Positions 22,001 to 30,930 of a stretch of DNA of 64,000 nucleotides are shown in pieces. Below the pieces are notes generated by a model that worked only from the letters and a program-made list of their open reading frames with translations, was not told the DNA's origin and ran no database searches. Position numbers and translations under genes: made by a program. Position 1 is the first letter of the stretch. Each line of letters opens with the position of its first letter. Source of the DNA: Epithemia pelagica (Eukaryota > Bacillariophyta > Bacillariophyceae > Surirellales > Surirellaceae); assembly GCA_946965045.2 (NCBI GenBank), contig OX337230.1, forward strand, positions 3,906,001 to 3,970,000, read 5' to 3'.

Positions 22001-22892
22001 GGTCAAGACAAGGGGAACGGCCATGGGGAGCTGTGGACAAGGACAAGTTGGAGATGTCGATGTCCAGGGCGTCGATGTTGCCTGGAGTGGGAGGCAGAAG
22101 GATGCTGCGAGTGGAGGAGGCAACAGAGGTTTGGTCATGGTGTTCGTCGTCGTCGTTGTTGTTGTCGTCTTCCGCAAAGGGTTTGCCGTCTTCACTCGAA
22201 TCATCAGCAAGGCCAAAATAACAATCAACGGTGTCGGAGTGATCACCAAAACAATCAGCGACAGTGTCGGTTTCAATCCACAGGGGAGCATCGGCACTTG
22301 GAGAGGAGTTGGTGCTCGGTGGTTTGGAGGACGACGAAAGGGAGACGGCGTCATCGTCGTCTTCTTTGTCGGTGGGAGAAAACTCATCCCAGAAGGAGTC
22401 AGGGATGGAGTTGGAGGAGTTTTCGTCGTTTGCGGAAGGAGGAGACGTGTTCTCGTTTTCGGTTTCGTCTTGGTCGCTGCATTCAACGCAGACGAGTTCG
22501 TCCATGTCGATGACCGCGGCCCAGGCGGAGGGGTCAAAGTCGACGGCCAGGGTGTGGGCTTGGGCTTGGCGGTTGTTTCGATTGTTGTTGTTGTTGCGGC
22601 GCCTGTTGGGAACGGGGCCATTGTGGGTGTCGGTGGTGTGGGTGGGCGTCCAACGTTCGCAGATACCACACCAGTTGTATGTTTTGCCATCGCTCTGTTT
22701 TTGGGTTGGTTGGTCGCCGGTGGGTGCGATTTTCTTCCAGTTCGTGGATGAGGAGCTGTTGTTGCTGCGGTTGTTGTTGGTGCGAGCATTTCGTCCGCCT
22801 TGGTTGCCTCTTCCATCACGGCCACCACGGTTGGATCGTTGCTGGGAGTTGGATTGGGAGTTGGAGCGACGGTTGGAGTTTTGCCCGGAGTT
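16083..22892 (-). CDS. Copia Pol (with long N-terminal extension)
   Basis: The frame is open from the TAG at 22893 to the stop at 16083, about 2,269 codons; the first ATG is at 22505. The numbers below count from that ATG. The first ~680 residues are acidic, Asp/Thr/Pro-rich low complexity. At about 685-735 are two hydrophobic helices (FSLIVSFSALIVASLSWL and a second). Protease is near 875 (IIWDSGASIAVSN). The integrase zinc site HQRLCHMN...CAACQYGK follows, with catalytic VDHFICS and TDNGSCF near 1187. Reverse transcriptase has CIDFNNAFVQAEL and VFLWVDDCG near 1810. RNase H has VDCYVDADFMG near 1975, and the end reads ADYLTKGL. All motifs look intact. Upstream of the ATG, just after the TAG, is an Asn/Arg/Ser-rich stretch with a CxxC (WCGICERW). 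Confidence 0.9.
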   Translation of the reverse strand, partial: NSGQNSNRRSNSQSNSQQRSNRGGRDGRGNQGGRNARTNNNRSNNSSSSTNWKKIAPTGDQPTQKQSDGKTYNWCGICERWTPTHTTDTHNGPVPNRRRNNNNNRNNRQAQAHTLAVDFDPSAWAAVIDMDELVCVECSDQDETENENTSPPSANDENSSNSIPDSFWDEFSPTDKEDDDDAVSLSSSSKPPSTNSSPSADAPLWIETDTVADCFGDHSDTVDCYFGLADDSSEDGKPFAEDDNNNDDDEHHDQTSVASSTRSILLPPTPGNIDALDIDISNLSLSTAPHGRSPCLDRQANTTNDSSITSVPTRVHNTPTSTDHRREANFAAAFRHIPTTPHPTAPYTRPFVPFSRPFGHPSAMALEFDYGSLPLEYINFPFLGEDTTPIDPDDAIHHDHHHADASSFDESTVNSGASTTTATTANETAATTTIEVSLPVPAPTALIISLPQAPADATTADDPDDDDNDNTSADEEDDDTVDDDDSPDPPPDDDQDPNYDADRDDDSNGGPTSQDNTDAPSDAAVPSNTSGEPTKSSTPPSNDDDSSYDLLASDTDAATGSTPAENLDSSTVSVISSISVTTDSADISTPQDRTPLRAPLARPPTPFNRHLDAWRTAVAAPAEPTTPRTNALGLYSPVEPTAVPSSPPSHTTRPRRTFDTDDPAVRIQCMERAVARLIHVHTAINKEEDLSQLSPLRDQLEQARTSVRFHLETLRHDESVPNSRLGALDPPLSIQYTFAWEMATNPHYTATQMQCETTCIPDPPPSKRIKFEPHANLACVQPTTQPNKQPPSRRPPVSRPRYPRNRHQDPLASQFSLIVSFSALIVASLSWLHPTVLLHHLWYYGCCIPLTLSWIGEFLLTHRFLPRSKHHLRPRRHPWAHPMMSHASSRACSSLADWFVASFRTWWIHHYPNLCSTPEGESPPNNGAPQRARHPNRSIRHRRRQRRGNQQHTHGPSHQDSISEPQLCALINQLGESEALKMALQAPAKFRSAMENQNSSSFPIIWDSGASIAVSNTKSDFVGSIRKVRPDLQLKGVAQGVPINGLGTVHWSVMDTRGNLRTLKLLALFIPSANCRLLSTTHLLQQYPGETITLQDCGLTLSGIQDDSNRTPVFATINPTNNLPTCYGYGKDGIHRSIRALVTTVTVVRERNLNLTEPQKEWLRWHQRLCHMNFRTIQFLFKSGVLSRSASNRQLHTAICKLRSPPMCAACQYGKQRQRSTPGQTVTKVLDRDGALKNNDLFPGQSVSVDHFICSTKGRLFMSKGKTKDEKMFCGGCIFVDHASGHINTHETLHAKLTFEQRCKDVGVVPQRYHTDNGSCFTAQDYTRQLETFAQIRSYAGVGAHHQNGVAERAIQTIMSMARTMMLHASIHWPETADPTLWPMAVSHAVFVFNHVPNPSTGVSPHDIFSRTRWPQKRLHDLHVWGAPVYVLEKRIADGKKLPRWKPRSQRGMNMGLSPNHATTAPLVLNLSTGAITPQYHVVFDDWFATVPTPADNNNTEDISRLDSVFGDMTNHLHSPGYDNDDCVDDAVTSAPLAAVNHRSEDNIFTSMERTVPSVPLSVDTPAVSVPRTPPATPTTQPSTTASSRLAPSASDPLPSPPPVPPPNTPVRDVPPHAATPPKPKPAVSFSEPLVLPSPSSPVPVHSEQRENPAPLSPLRVAPASHPSSPQRESLSSRQPSSQREPPSQREPPSDPPSDAPSARRSNRVRRSPSRLIENMDAAQQSYVANQAEFDDISGFKVAISDPDTLSYEQARQDKDIDHWREAARIEIEELTSKGTWSEVPEEEATSRIIPGTWVFKRKRHPDGTIKKYKARYCVRGDLQEGDFDTYSPVVNWASIRIALVLALARNWAMVCIDFNNAFVQAELKDPVWIHIPRGFSSTKTTKTCLRLHKSLYGLSVAPRLWYQRLRQALLDDGFTQSKLDECVFLKENMMVFLWVDDCGIIAPTMDAINEFVKRLKARGFELSVDSDFAEYLGIHFTRKDGTITMTQPGLIKKIVEATGMTNCNGNFVPASQVCLGSDPDGPPMKEKWNYRSIVGMLLYLSTNTRPDISFAVSQVARFSTNPKQSHAQAIKMIVRYLWRTVDCGTIFRPTTAFKVDCYVDADFMGLHGRESEDESISAKSCTGYIIHFGGCPLVWKSQLQSEIATSTFHAEYVALSQSMRVVVWLQDILFEINHHLDLGNDSPTIFAEVHEDNNSAYLLANNQRLSSRSRSLNNKYHWFWEAVKGTNATVRISKIETTMQRADYLTKGLCRDVFERIRKLNQGW

Positions 22893-24047
22893 CTACTTGG
22901 AGGAACGCTGGGGGCAATCTTTGGCCCAGTGATCTTGGGTGCCACAAATCAGACAGGCTCCTTTTGTGAAAGCACCACCCATGTGCTGCCGAAGGGCCAT
23001 TGCTTGAACTTCGGTTAGTTTGCCGAAGACTTCGGGGGGGACCTTGGTGTCCTTGTTGTTGCTCGACGGTGGCCAGGAGCCGCGGTTGATTGCATCAGAA
23101 TACAAGGAGTCGGCCTTGTCGCAGATATCTTTGAATGACAGTTCGGCGGCTTCGAGATCGGCTTGTTGGTCCTGGTCCGATTTGTAACGGACTTCAAGAA
23201 TCTTGGCTTGGATGAGCGGTTGGAGACTCAACAATCCAAGGTTGTAGAGGCTGTCTCCATTTGCAAGGGAGAACGCTTCTAAGATGCCAAGGGTCAAGGT
23301 TTGTTTGTGAAACCCGGAGGCAAACAAGTCTTCGCAATCTGCTTTCATGTCGGCCGCCATTTCCGTGATGTTTTGGCCGGCGTACATGAATGGGGTCCTG
23401 GAGGCGATCTTGGCGGCGAGTTTGTCATACTTGGTGACTGAATCAGACTGAAGAATGCTGATGAAAGTCATCCAGGTAAGGCAGAACGAGTCGTTGGAAG
23501 AGGTCTTGGTTTTAATTCGCTGGCGGAGCTTGAGGTCGACGGATTCCAAAAGGCACAGACGAGCGGCCGTGTCGTTTTCGGCGTCATATGTGTCAAACTG
23601 TTGGCAATGGGCCGCGGCGTTCTGTTGGACATGGCGCAGGGTGAAGCGAGTGTGCTCCTTCACAATATGGCACATGCGGGTGTTGTCAGCGGGGTCAAGC
23701 ATGTAGGCAATGGTGTCCATGCCGCGGAGAATGAGTGTCTCGTCGAGACGCTTCATGAACTTGTGGAGGTTGTCTCCTTGGCGGAAACAATTCGACAATC
23801 CACCACAGCGGGTTTCGAAACCCGTGATGTCCTTCCCGAAACGACGTTGGTGAGGGGTGCGGGGAAAGGGGGTGGTTCCATTGAATGCGGCTGGATCCAG
23901 GCCTTTCCAATTCGCTAGGGGCTTGCCACCAGTCCAGGCAGCCCATTTATACTCATCGAGTTGGACTAAACCGCCCATTCGAGGGCTTGGAGGCTTGAAC
24001 GGGACGCGTTCGGTTGGTGCAGGGGCTGGAGGAGCAGTGGGAGGCAT
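22893..24047 (-). CDS. Copia Gag
   Basis: The first in-frame ATG is at 24047 (MPPTAPPAPAPTERV); the frame stays open upstream to about 24280 without an ATG. Helical capsid-like sequence follows. Near the end is one CCHC zinc knuckle, CLICGTQDHWAKDC (CX2CX4HX4C), for RNA binding, then PQRSSK and TAG. No frameshift is needed to enter Pol: the codons after TAG continue in the same frame. Confidence 0.88.
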   Translation of the reverse strand: MPPTAPPAPAPTERVPFKPPSPRMGGLVQLDEYKWAAWTGGKPLANWKGLDPAAFNGTTPFPRTPHQRRFGKDITGFETRCGGLSNCFRQGDNLHKFMKRLDETLILRGMDTIAYMLDPADNTRMCHIVKEHTRFTLRHVQQNAAAHCQQFDTYDAENDTAARLCLLESVDLKLRQRIKTKTSSNDSFCLTWMTFISILQSDSVTKYDKLAAKIASRTPFMYAGQNITEMAADMKADCEDLFASGFHKQTLTLGILEAFSLANGDSLYNLGLLSLQPLIQAKILEVRYKSDQDQQADLEAAELSFKDICDKADSLYSDAINRGSWPPSSNNKDTKVPPEVFGKLTEVQAMALRQHMGGAFTKGACLICGTQDHWAKDCPQRSSK

Positions 24048-24315
24048 GGTTCCTTGGGTGGAGGAGTCGTCGGCACGTGGCTCAGCGGATGGATCGCTGG
24101 TGGTTTCGTCTTCACTGTCCGAGAGGAATTGGATTTCCTCTTCGATGGGGAGCAAGGTGAAGCTTCCTAGGGAACGGGGAGAGTCGTCTTCACGTGGGGA
24201 GGACGACAGCTTGCAAGGGAGGGGGCGGCCGGAGGGGAGATTCAGGCGGCGAGAGGGTTCGAACGGATAAGCAAGAGCTTAGAGGCAAAGGATGCGTGAG
24301 CGGGTAAGGCAGTAA

Positions 24316-24331
24316 AGGGCGTAATAACCAG
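24316..24331 (-). other. Candidate primer-binding site
   Basis: On the minus strand, TGGTTATTACGCCC begins at the last base of the 5' LTR. It has the TGG expected opposite a tRNA CCA end. The donor tRNA was not identified. Confidence 0.45.
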
Positions 24332-24708
24332 TCAAAGTACACAGGATACTCTGTAGTAGCTAGGGGCAGTACCTATATTGGCGTGGAGGTGATCAAGTCT
24401 CCACGACAATACACTATAGAAGTTGTTTCACAACTTTCTGTTTGTTGACACTATAAGCTCTAGGTTTAGGAACTACATTCGATTCCTCATTTGATTCCTC
24501 ACGAGGAATCAATTCCTCATTTACTCATGGAGGTTAGTTTGGAACCATTGATGCCAATGGCTAGAGCTTGGTTACTATGCGACGGGCAATGCCTTCTCTG
24601 GTAGTAAGGCATTGCTCTTGGATACATAGTGGGGACACGATTCTATGTCTCACAGATTCGAATCGTGACTGCCATATCGCCTGTCCGTCACACTGATTAA
24701 CCGCGACT
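24330..24708 (-). repeat. 5' LTR
   Basis: 379 bp. On the minus strand it precedes gag, and it ends at the CCCAT duplication (24709-24713). Confidence 0.93.
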
Positions 24709-25882
24709 CCCATGATATCAACAAACGAGGACGAAACGACTGAAACACATTGCAATTTGTTAAAATCTCGAGCCCAAGCCCTGGCATCCATTGCCTCATG
24801 GCATTTTTTCGGGGGAGAACCTCGAGCTGCAGTGTATGCGTGTCGTATGATGTGTGCCATGGGACCTGCTGTGCGTCAGGCAGAGATTTCGGGGTCGGAA
24901 CTGGGAGTGCCCTTTTTGCGTCTCTTACAAGGTGCCAGTCAATGTCAATCCAAGATTCGTTCAGGAGAAATAGTCAACGAGGCTTTCCTTGGCCCCAACA
25001 GCGAAAAGGTGAGCAAACTCCAAGTTCTCTGTAACGTGGTGTATGCCGTTTTGGATGTCATGATGACTTTACCTTCGGAAAATGACGACCGCGTCTACGA
25101 GGTACTTTCGAATGCCTTGGTACGCCGCGTTCTGTTTGTGACGGGGGCGGTCAACATGGATGGTTGTCCTCCACCCGATCGAGGGGAAGCGGCCTTTATC
25201 GGAAGAAGCAATGTGGGCAAGAGTCGCTTGGTCAATGCCGTGACGAACCGCAAAGCACTGGCCTATACTAGCAAACGACCCGGCAAGACACAACAGTTCA
25301 ACTTTTTTGCCGTCAATGACAAGGTCGGTAGAGAACAAGAAATCAAATACGGCGACATGGTGCATGGAAGCAAGGATGCAGATTCGTTCTATATGGTAGA
25401 CGTAAGTGAAATTGTTGTTTCGTGGACATCTGGAAAGAGTCTGATTGCGCGCTCGTTCTCACACGTGCTGCTTCTACCAGCTTCCCGGATTTGGCTACGC
25501 CAGGGTACCAGAGAAACAACGCAAAGAATGGTCCTCCTTTATGCAAGAATACATTGCAACTCGCCCAACCCTACGAGTCTTGTTTCACTTGATTGATAGT
25601 AGGCATGGTCCAACTGAAGAGGATGCCGCTATTATGAAACAAGTCGAGGAAAACATTCCTCCCACAGCCAAATATGTAATTGTCCTAACAAAGGCGGATA
25701 AGAATAGCAAAGGAGCACCGGAAAACTATTCTGGAAAGGTATCCAACGATGTGATGAGCAAGCTGCGCCAGGTAATGGGAGAAACGTTACAGCATGATGT
25801 TCCTGTTGTTTTGACATCGGCGGAAAGCAAACTCGGCAGAGATAAAATGTGGAGCTATCTTCGCCGTGCTGCCATTTCCTAA
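24709..25882 (+). pseudogene. EngB/YihA-type GTPase gene, 3' part with the G domain
   Basis: Two exons: up to 25401 and 25481-25882 (intron GTAAGT...CCAG). The first carries a helical region and the start of the TrmE-Era-EngA-EngB-like G domain: GRSNVGKSRLVNAVTN (G1) and TSKRPGKTQQFNFF (G2). The splice restores DLPGFGYARVP (G3); TKADK (G4) and TSAESK (G5) follow, ending RRAAIS. EngB GTPases help assemble the large ribosomal subunit; with the plastid-type N-terminus this would be the chloroplast version. The G domain itself is undamaged, but it is cut off from its start by the copia element, and the upstream part also has a stop. An ATG at 24712 could in principle start a shorter protein. Confidence 0.85.
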
Positions 25883-25906
25883 ACTGTAGCGCACGGTTCT
25901 CTTAAG

Positions 25907-27093
25907 TCTATCAACTGGTTTCGGTCCCTTGTTTCCCCGACGACATGACCCAATCCGGCATGCGATTCAGTTTCCAATGACTCCGATCGACCTTGTTCCG
26001 TTCGGCCAGGGCAAGCACTTTCAAAAACAGCAGTGTTGCCGGTTCGCCATTGGAACCAATTTCTTCGCAGATAATGTTCAAAACAATCTCATAGGCGCGA
26101 TGTGACGGTGGATCATCGATATCGTACAGCATTTCGACCTTCGAACCTCGGTGGCATTCATTAACAGGGGAGTGGTAAGACTGTCCATTTTTACCAAGAG
26201 ATCCCATGCTTTCTTTGACCAATATAGTTCCTCCGGGGGCGTTTCTCCTTTTTGCTTAGCTTCTTGCCAATAAGCCCATAGGACACGTTTGAAGTCGGCT
26301 CCTTTTACTTGTACACCCAATCAGGGTTCGCAGCTCCAAGTGCGCCAGCCATGTCGTAAAGTGTTGTCCCACTTGCGGAGGAGAAATGAGGGTGAGCAGC
26401 GTCGTATGTTGCGAGGTGCTGGTTAATGACTCCGACTTGGACATGGACGAATCCAGCAAGGCCATGACAAATTCCACGTCACTGACAGAGTTTCGATCGG
26501 ATTTGGGTGTGTCGCATAATAATGGCAGAGCAGATGTTTGCACTGTTCAAGGTACCACCCAGACAGAGGAACTGGAGGACTTTTTCGGTTTGCGAGGCAT
26601 CCAAAATGGTAAAGGTGGGATCTTGTTTGAGTGCAATGTCCAAGAGCTCGATAAAGCGTTCCGAAGCCTCTCGACAATATTCGGGCAAGGTGAATCCAAT
26701 TCCTGCCGGACTGGATTACGACGATGTGGTTGTTGAGCTTGGAGCAAACGGGCAAACGAAAAGAGCATGGGTCGCAACACGTTGAGAGTGGTGGATTGTC
26801 CCACTTTGGTATACTCGTGAATCGCCGTATCCGATTTGGAGTTTTTCGGATTGTCGTCTGGTTTCGATTCAGAGTCTGCTTCTTCTTCTTCTTTTTGTGC
26901 ACGACTGGTCAAAAAGTTGACAATGCCCTGGACGGTTGTTCGCCAAAAACTGTTTGGTTTGCCCTGATCCTTGTCTTGTTCTGCATGAAGTTGCTCCAGG
27001 GATTGTGCCACCAGAGTGTTTTCCATGACTGCCCTACGATCGTGATGGATGCGATGCAACCCTCGAAGAGCCGCCAGTGCCAAATCCAAGAGT
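25907..27093 (-). pseudogene. Decayed copy of the helical-repeat gene at 35326-38370
   Basis: Starts with the same 3' end as that gene (RMPDWVMSSGKQ...ETS) and ends inside its QLLDLALAALRGLHRIHHDR region. Compared with the intact gene, about 540 bp is missing around 26540 (the counterpart of about 35993-36535), and small indels split the frame several times. The remaining sequence is very similar, so the duplication is fairly recent. Confidence 0.85.
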
Positions 27094-27923
27094 TGCATTT
27101 GAGTTCGTCTCTGTTTTCGGTAGGTGGTTCGTCGTCAAGGGAAAGCTTTGGTTTGGACGACACAGCCCCATCTCGCACAAAGGACTCGAATCATATGGTC
27201 CTCTCGACAGTGTACCACGGCACTCTTTTCAATGGCAACTTGCGCCTTGCAAATCGCTTCGTCGAATGATTTGGAGGCACCATCAAAGTCACCTTGCTTC
27301 AGAAGCGCCCGACCATGTCGTGTTAGTTTCACTTCGAGCGGTGGCCCCCATCTCTATAGAAATGCTCTCCGTTTTTGGAAATGTGCTTAAGGCCATCACG
27401 GCAATCACAGGCCGACACTTCGAATAGACCCAATCATTAACAGTGAGGCTGCTCGTTTCGAATGGAGAACTGCTAACAAATCTCCCAATTGGATACAAGC
27501 TGGGCTTTCGGATAGCATTCTAATACCATGGTATAATGGCGAATTGAAGCCCCGTAGTCACCTTTCATGTAGCACCTTTCATGAAGCACCTTTCATGTAG
27601 CATCGACGAGCGTCTTCCTTGATTGCCGCAATGGAATTCTTCATCTCCATTCTTGCGACCGTGTCACGATGCCCCTCTGTTGTGGAACTGCACCCGACGG
27701 TTGATTGTTGCGCCGAACTCCGTTGCCCTCGAGGAACGTGTTGTTGCCGTAGAGGTGCGTGCAAGACTGCCCCGACGGTTGATTGTTGCGCTGTGTTAAA
27801 CCGACCCCGCTGCCTCGCAGCTCCAGGGTCCGATCGCCAATCAACACGAAACGCCAACAACAACAACAACACGCAACAATCCAACACGCACAAAAAACAA
27901 ATACGAACGAAATACGATTGACC
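27094..27923. other. Region with a TPR-like fragment (-) and short direct repeats
   Basis: The minus frame 27332-27135 reads RHGRALLKQGDFDGASKSFD, a TPR-like helix pair with no start or partner repeats; it is a fragment. Around 27560-27600 the unit CACCTTTCATGTAG/AAG repeats three times, and CCGACGGTTGATTGTTGCGC occurs at about 27696 and 27772. No complete gene is seen. Confidence 0.45.
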
Positions 27924-28700
27924 ATGATGATGTGTGATTGTGATTACTGTTACGAAAAGATGATCAGCTCCGAATGGGCTCAGTTAGTTGCTCCTTTTGT
28001 GGTTCTCATACTGTGTTACGGTGTCGCTGATGTCCTCGATGAGGCGAAACTAATAGTCCAACACCTGCTTCGGGTCATTTTCAGCAAGAAAAGTCGTACT
28101 ACAAGTAGCGAAACTGCGGAGCTTCGACACGAACATGCGGAGCTTCGACAGCTTCGACACGACAAAGCTCAGCTTCAACAACAGCTGGCCATTGCCGAAG
28201 CAAAGCTTGCTGCGAAGAGCTGCGAGAATGGTCGGCAGGAAGATGGAGAGATCGAGATTCGCGATCGCGAGGAGGAGGTCGACGTCGACACTGTTGCTGT
28301 TCTGCCTTGCGAGTTCGACGCTGACTTGGACTGCCCTCCTCTCGCACTCGCAGAGGATCTCGAGGACGACGAGGTTCCAGTCGACCGTCATGAGCCCGAA
28401 TCCGCGCTCATCCCCGACGACGACGAGATCACTTTGGGGCACGACTCACCCCCTCGAAATCCTACCCCTTCTTCCATGGTCACCACCCCTCCTCCCCCCA
28501 CCCCCACCCGAAAAGATACCTCGCCTCAAATCGATGAGAATGCCCCCCAAAGCGTGATCGAGAGTTCCTCCGGCCCCGAGGACTCGCCGCGTTTGGGCAG
28601 GATCCTTGTTGTTGCCTACTCCAAAAAGGGACGCCGAATGGTGCACGTTCGACGATCCGCTCGTCTTTTGTCCGCGGGTACGGGGTTCGGCTACTTGTAG
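27924..28700 (+). CDS. Hypothetical membrane/coiled-coil protein
   Basis: 258 residues from ACCATGATG at 27924. After MMMCDCDYCYEKM a single transmembrane helix (WAQLVAPFVVLILCYGVADV, about residues 18-37) is followed by a coiled coil (ETAELRHEHAELRQLRHDKA), a long acidic Pro-rich stretch, and a basic C-terminus (SKKGRRMVHVRRSARLL). I do not recognise a family. The open frame begins upstream at 27783 without an ATG. The 3' flank is A-rich (28713-28780) and then holds the repeated hairpin segments at 28900-29262. Confidence 0.55.
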   Translation: MMMCDCDYCYEKMISSEWAQLVAPFVVLILCYGVADVLDEAKLIVQHLLRVIFSKKSRTTSSETAELRHEHAELRQLRHDKAQLQQQLAIAEAKLAAKSCENGRQEDGEIEIRDREEEVDVDTVAVLPCEFDADLDCPPLALAEDLEDDEVPVDRHEPESALIPDDDEITLGHDSPPRNPTPSSMVTTPPPPTPTRKDTSPQIDENAPQSVIESSSGPEDSPRLGRILVVAYSKKGRRMVHVRRSARLLSAGTGFGYL

Positions 28701-28899
28701 TGGTGCTGTTGAAAAAAATCCAAAAAACCCAGAAAAAGAAAAAAATAAAAAAAACAGAAAAGGAAAGAAAAATAACTTGTCGGTTGTCGGTTGCCAGTGG
28801 TACGTGCGCACGGTCGTCGTGTCGGTAATGAATCTTTCCTACTCATCCTAACTCACTCTACCCCTTCTTCTGTTTCTACACATTCCTAAATTCTACTTC

Positions 28900-29262
28900 A
28901 GCTGAGTCTATCTAGCTAGAGTCCTTGTCTTGTTGGTGTGTCGGTTGTCGGTGTTATCACAAAACCCTGGTGGCACGAGGACTTTGTCCTTGTGTCATCA
29001 GGTATGGCGTATGGCATGGAGACTTCGGTCTCTGTGCCATTGGGGAAGAGTGCCATAGTTGCCCCTGGAGAATCCATTGATTCCTCCGGGCTTCCCTACC
29101 CGCTGTATTTGTGAATAACTTCCTACTCCTACATCAGCTGAGTCTAGCTAGAGTCCTTGTCGGAGATGTCCTTGTTGGTGTGTCGGTTGCCATTGGGGAA
29201 GAGTGCCATAGTTGCCCCTGGAGAATCCATTGATTCCTCCGCTTCCCTACCCGCTGAATCCT
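28900..29262 (+). repeat. Two tandem copies of a non-coding segment with a bulged hairpin
   Basis: GAGTCTANCTAGAGTCCTTGTC and ATTGGGGAAGAGTGCCATAG...TGATTCCTCC...CTTCCCTACCCGCTG occur at about 28905-29105 and 29122-29262. Each copy has the hairpin GGAGAATC-CATT-GATTCCTCC (29067-29087 and 29220-29240). Related segments lie at 34143-34420. Confidence 0.7.
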
Positions 29263-29406
29263 AAAATGTTTCTATATAACATGTAGCGGTAACAATAGCA
29301 AGTGGAACATTTGAACATGCACGACAACATTGCTGACTAGTGATTCCTAGGAGTATAGTCTACAATCAGAGAGGATAAATGGTAATTGCTGTTTAAGTGG
29401 CTGGAG

Positions 29407-30480
29407 CTACTTCATGTGCTTCTTTGTGAGCTTTCTTGCCTTCCCTACACCAGCGCGACCCTTCTTTTTCTCCTCTGCCTCTTCACTTTCGCTGGACTGT
29501 TTTCCAAACAGGACAAGGCTTCGCTGTTGTGGCCATGATGATGCAAGACGAGGCTCAAATTGTACCAGGCGGCCGCTAGAGTAATGTCGGGCATGTGATC
29601 GTTCACCAAGGCCTTGTCCAAACCATTGTTGAAAAAGTGCACATGGCCAATATCGAGCAAGGTGCGAGCCAACTTGCGTCGCAATCGCCATGTCTTGCGA
29701 GCCGCCTCGTCATTGTCCTCTTCTACCATTAATTGCGCCAGGGTTTCCGCGTCTTCCTCTTCTTTACTCTTGGCTTTATTGCTTGTTCCTTTTGACTTGA
29801 GACCATTCTTGTTGGTCGCATCCGCACTGGCTTGAGACGCTGCTGTTGTTGCTCATGTTGTCGTAGTCGACTGTTGCTCATGTTGTCGCAGTCGACTGTT
29901 GTTGCTGCTCTTGTTTTTGTTCAATGGACTCGTAGAGGACGGCCAGTGTGGCATTGCCGCGCTTGAGGGTTTCTTGGAGCATGGAAAGGGCCTTTTCGGG
30001 TTTGCGCAACCACAAATGAATTTGGGCCATGTTGTTGACCGAACACAAATCCACGGGGGCAAAATTGAGAGGCGAAAACTTGTGCGACACGGACGCGGTC
30101 AAGCGAAAGAATTGCAGGGCCGTATCGGGTCGACATCAATCTGATAATGAAGCAGGCCCATATTAAAGAGGATCGCCTTGGAACATTCGACGGGTCCGGC
30201 ACAACAGGCGGCTTCTTCTTGCGTGCCCGTCATGTCTGGCATGCAACAACAAGTAGGATTGCAAAGTCCGCAATCGGGCCAATTCGCCTTCAACCGTTTG
30301 ATCTTGGGCTTCAGGAATAGAGACGGGCAAAATCCAATCGTTGGTGGCAATGCCTTGCGGCGTAACCGTTTGCAAGGCCTCGCGCAATTCGGAATCGTCC
30401 ACAAAATCCACGACGGAACGACCGGCCGTAGACACGGGCGTACGAGCCTTTTTGCGAGCCGGAGACGAAGAGGAAGACAT
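29407..30480 (-). pseudogene. TPR-type protein gene with several frameshifts
   Basis: The minus strand starts well at ATG 30480 (MSSSSSPARKKARTPVSTAG) and runs to LQSYLLLHA. It then shifts frame to MTGTQEEAACCAGPVECSKA, again to NNMAQIHLWLRKPEKALSML, and again to ARTLLDIGHVHFFNNGLDKA. The last pieces look like tetratricopeptide helices (NSEALSCLEN). The pieces are in order but in different frames with no obvious splice signals, so it is called a pseudogene; unusual introns or base errors remain possible. Confidence 0.6.
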
Positions 30481-30663
30481 GGTAGTAGTGTGTTGTGGTT
30501 GTTGCGTTTGGTTAACAAAGGTCGTTGTTGCATGCTGCAAGTTGCAAGACTTGTGAGCTCAACTACACAATGTCTCTACTACTACGAGTAGGGTTGTGTT
30601 CGTCTCCCTCCACATCTGATCTGTGGGACAAGCACACGGCCCCAACAACAACGCAATTCTCTC

Positions 30664-30930
30664 TAAGACGTCGTCGTCATTATCGTCGTGTTGGAGGAGG
30701 ATGGTGGTGTATAGTCGGCGGGCAATTGTCCACAGTCGGAAATCACGACATTGACAACAGGTATGTCCGAATCGCCCGTTTTGGTCGTTTCAATCACCTT
30801 AACAATTTCCATGCCCTCGACGACACGCCCAAACACGACATGTTTGCCATCCAAATGCGGCGTGGCGGTGGTGGTGACAAAATTCGTGCCTGGACCGGAA
30901 TTGGCCATATGCTCAAAAGAGACCGCGTCG
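30664..30930 (-). pseudogene. Cyclophilin (peptidyl-prolyl isomerase) C-terminal fragment
   Basis: The frame reads [20 protein letters not shown] then [20 protein letters not shown], the conserved second half of the cyclophilin fold. The usual seven-residue stretch with the catalytic Gln (NGSQFFI) is missing and nothing of the N-terminal half is nearby. The upstream sequence is a dispersed repeat, so this is a broken copy. Confidence 0.8.

Larger units (their letters stand above)
15663..24708 (-). mobile_element. Ty1/copia LTR retrotransposon, nearly full length
   Basis: The element is 9,046 bp, transcribed on the minus strand. The two 379-bp LTRs begin AGTC and end GACT, and differ at one position that I can find (T versus C in TTTGTTGAYACTATAAG), so insertion was recent. 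A 5-bp CCCAT duplication flanks it. Coding order is Gag with CCHC knuckle, then protease, integrase, reverse transcriptase, RNase H, the copia order. Gag and Pol are in one frame separated by a single TAG. It interrupts an EngB-type GTPase gene on the other strand. Confidence 0.95.

Noticed and set aside
21167-22945. 592-codon Pro/Thr-rich ORF overlapping the gag-pol junction on the minus strand
   Set aside because: It is the +1 shadow of the Pol extension: composition is explained by the Asp/Thr-rich frame, it has no motifs, and the true frame continues Gag into Pol.
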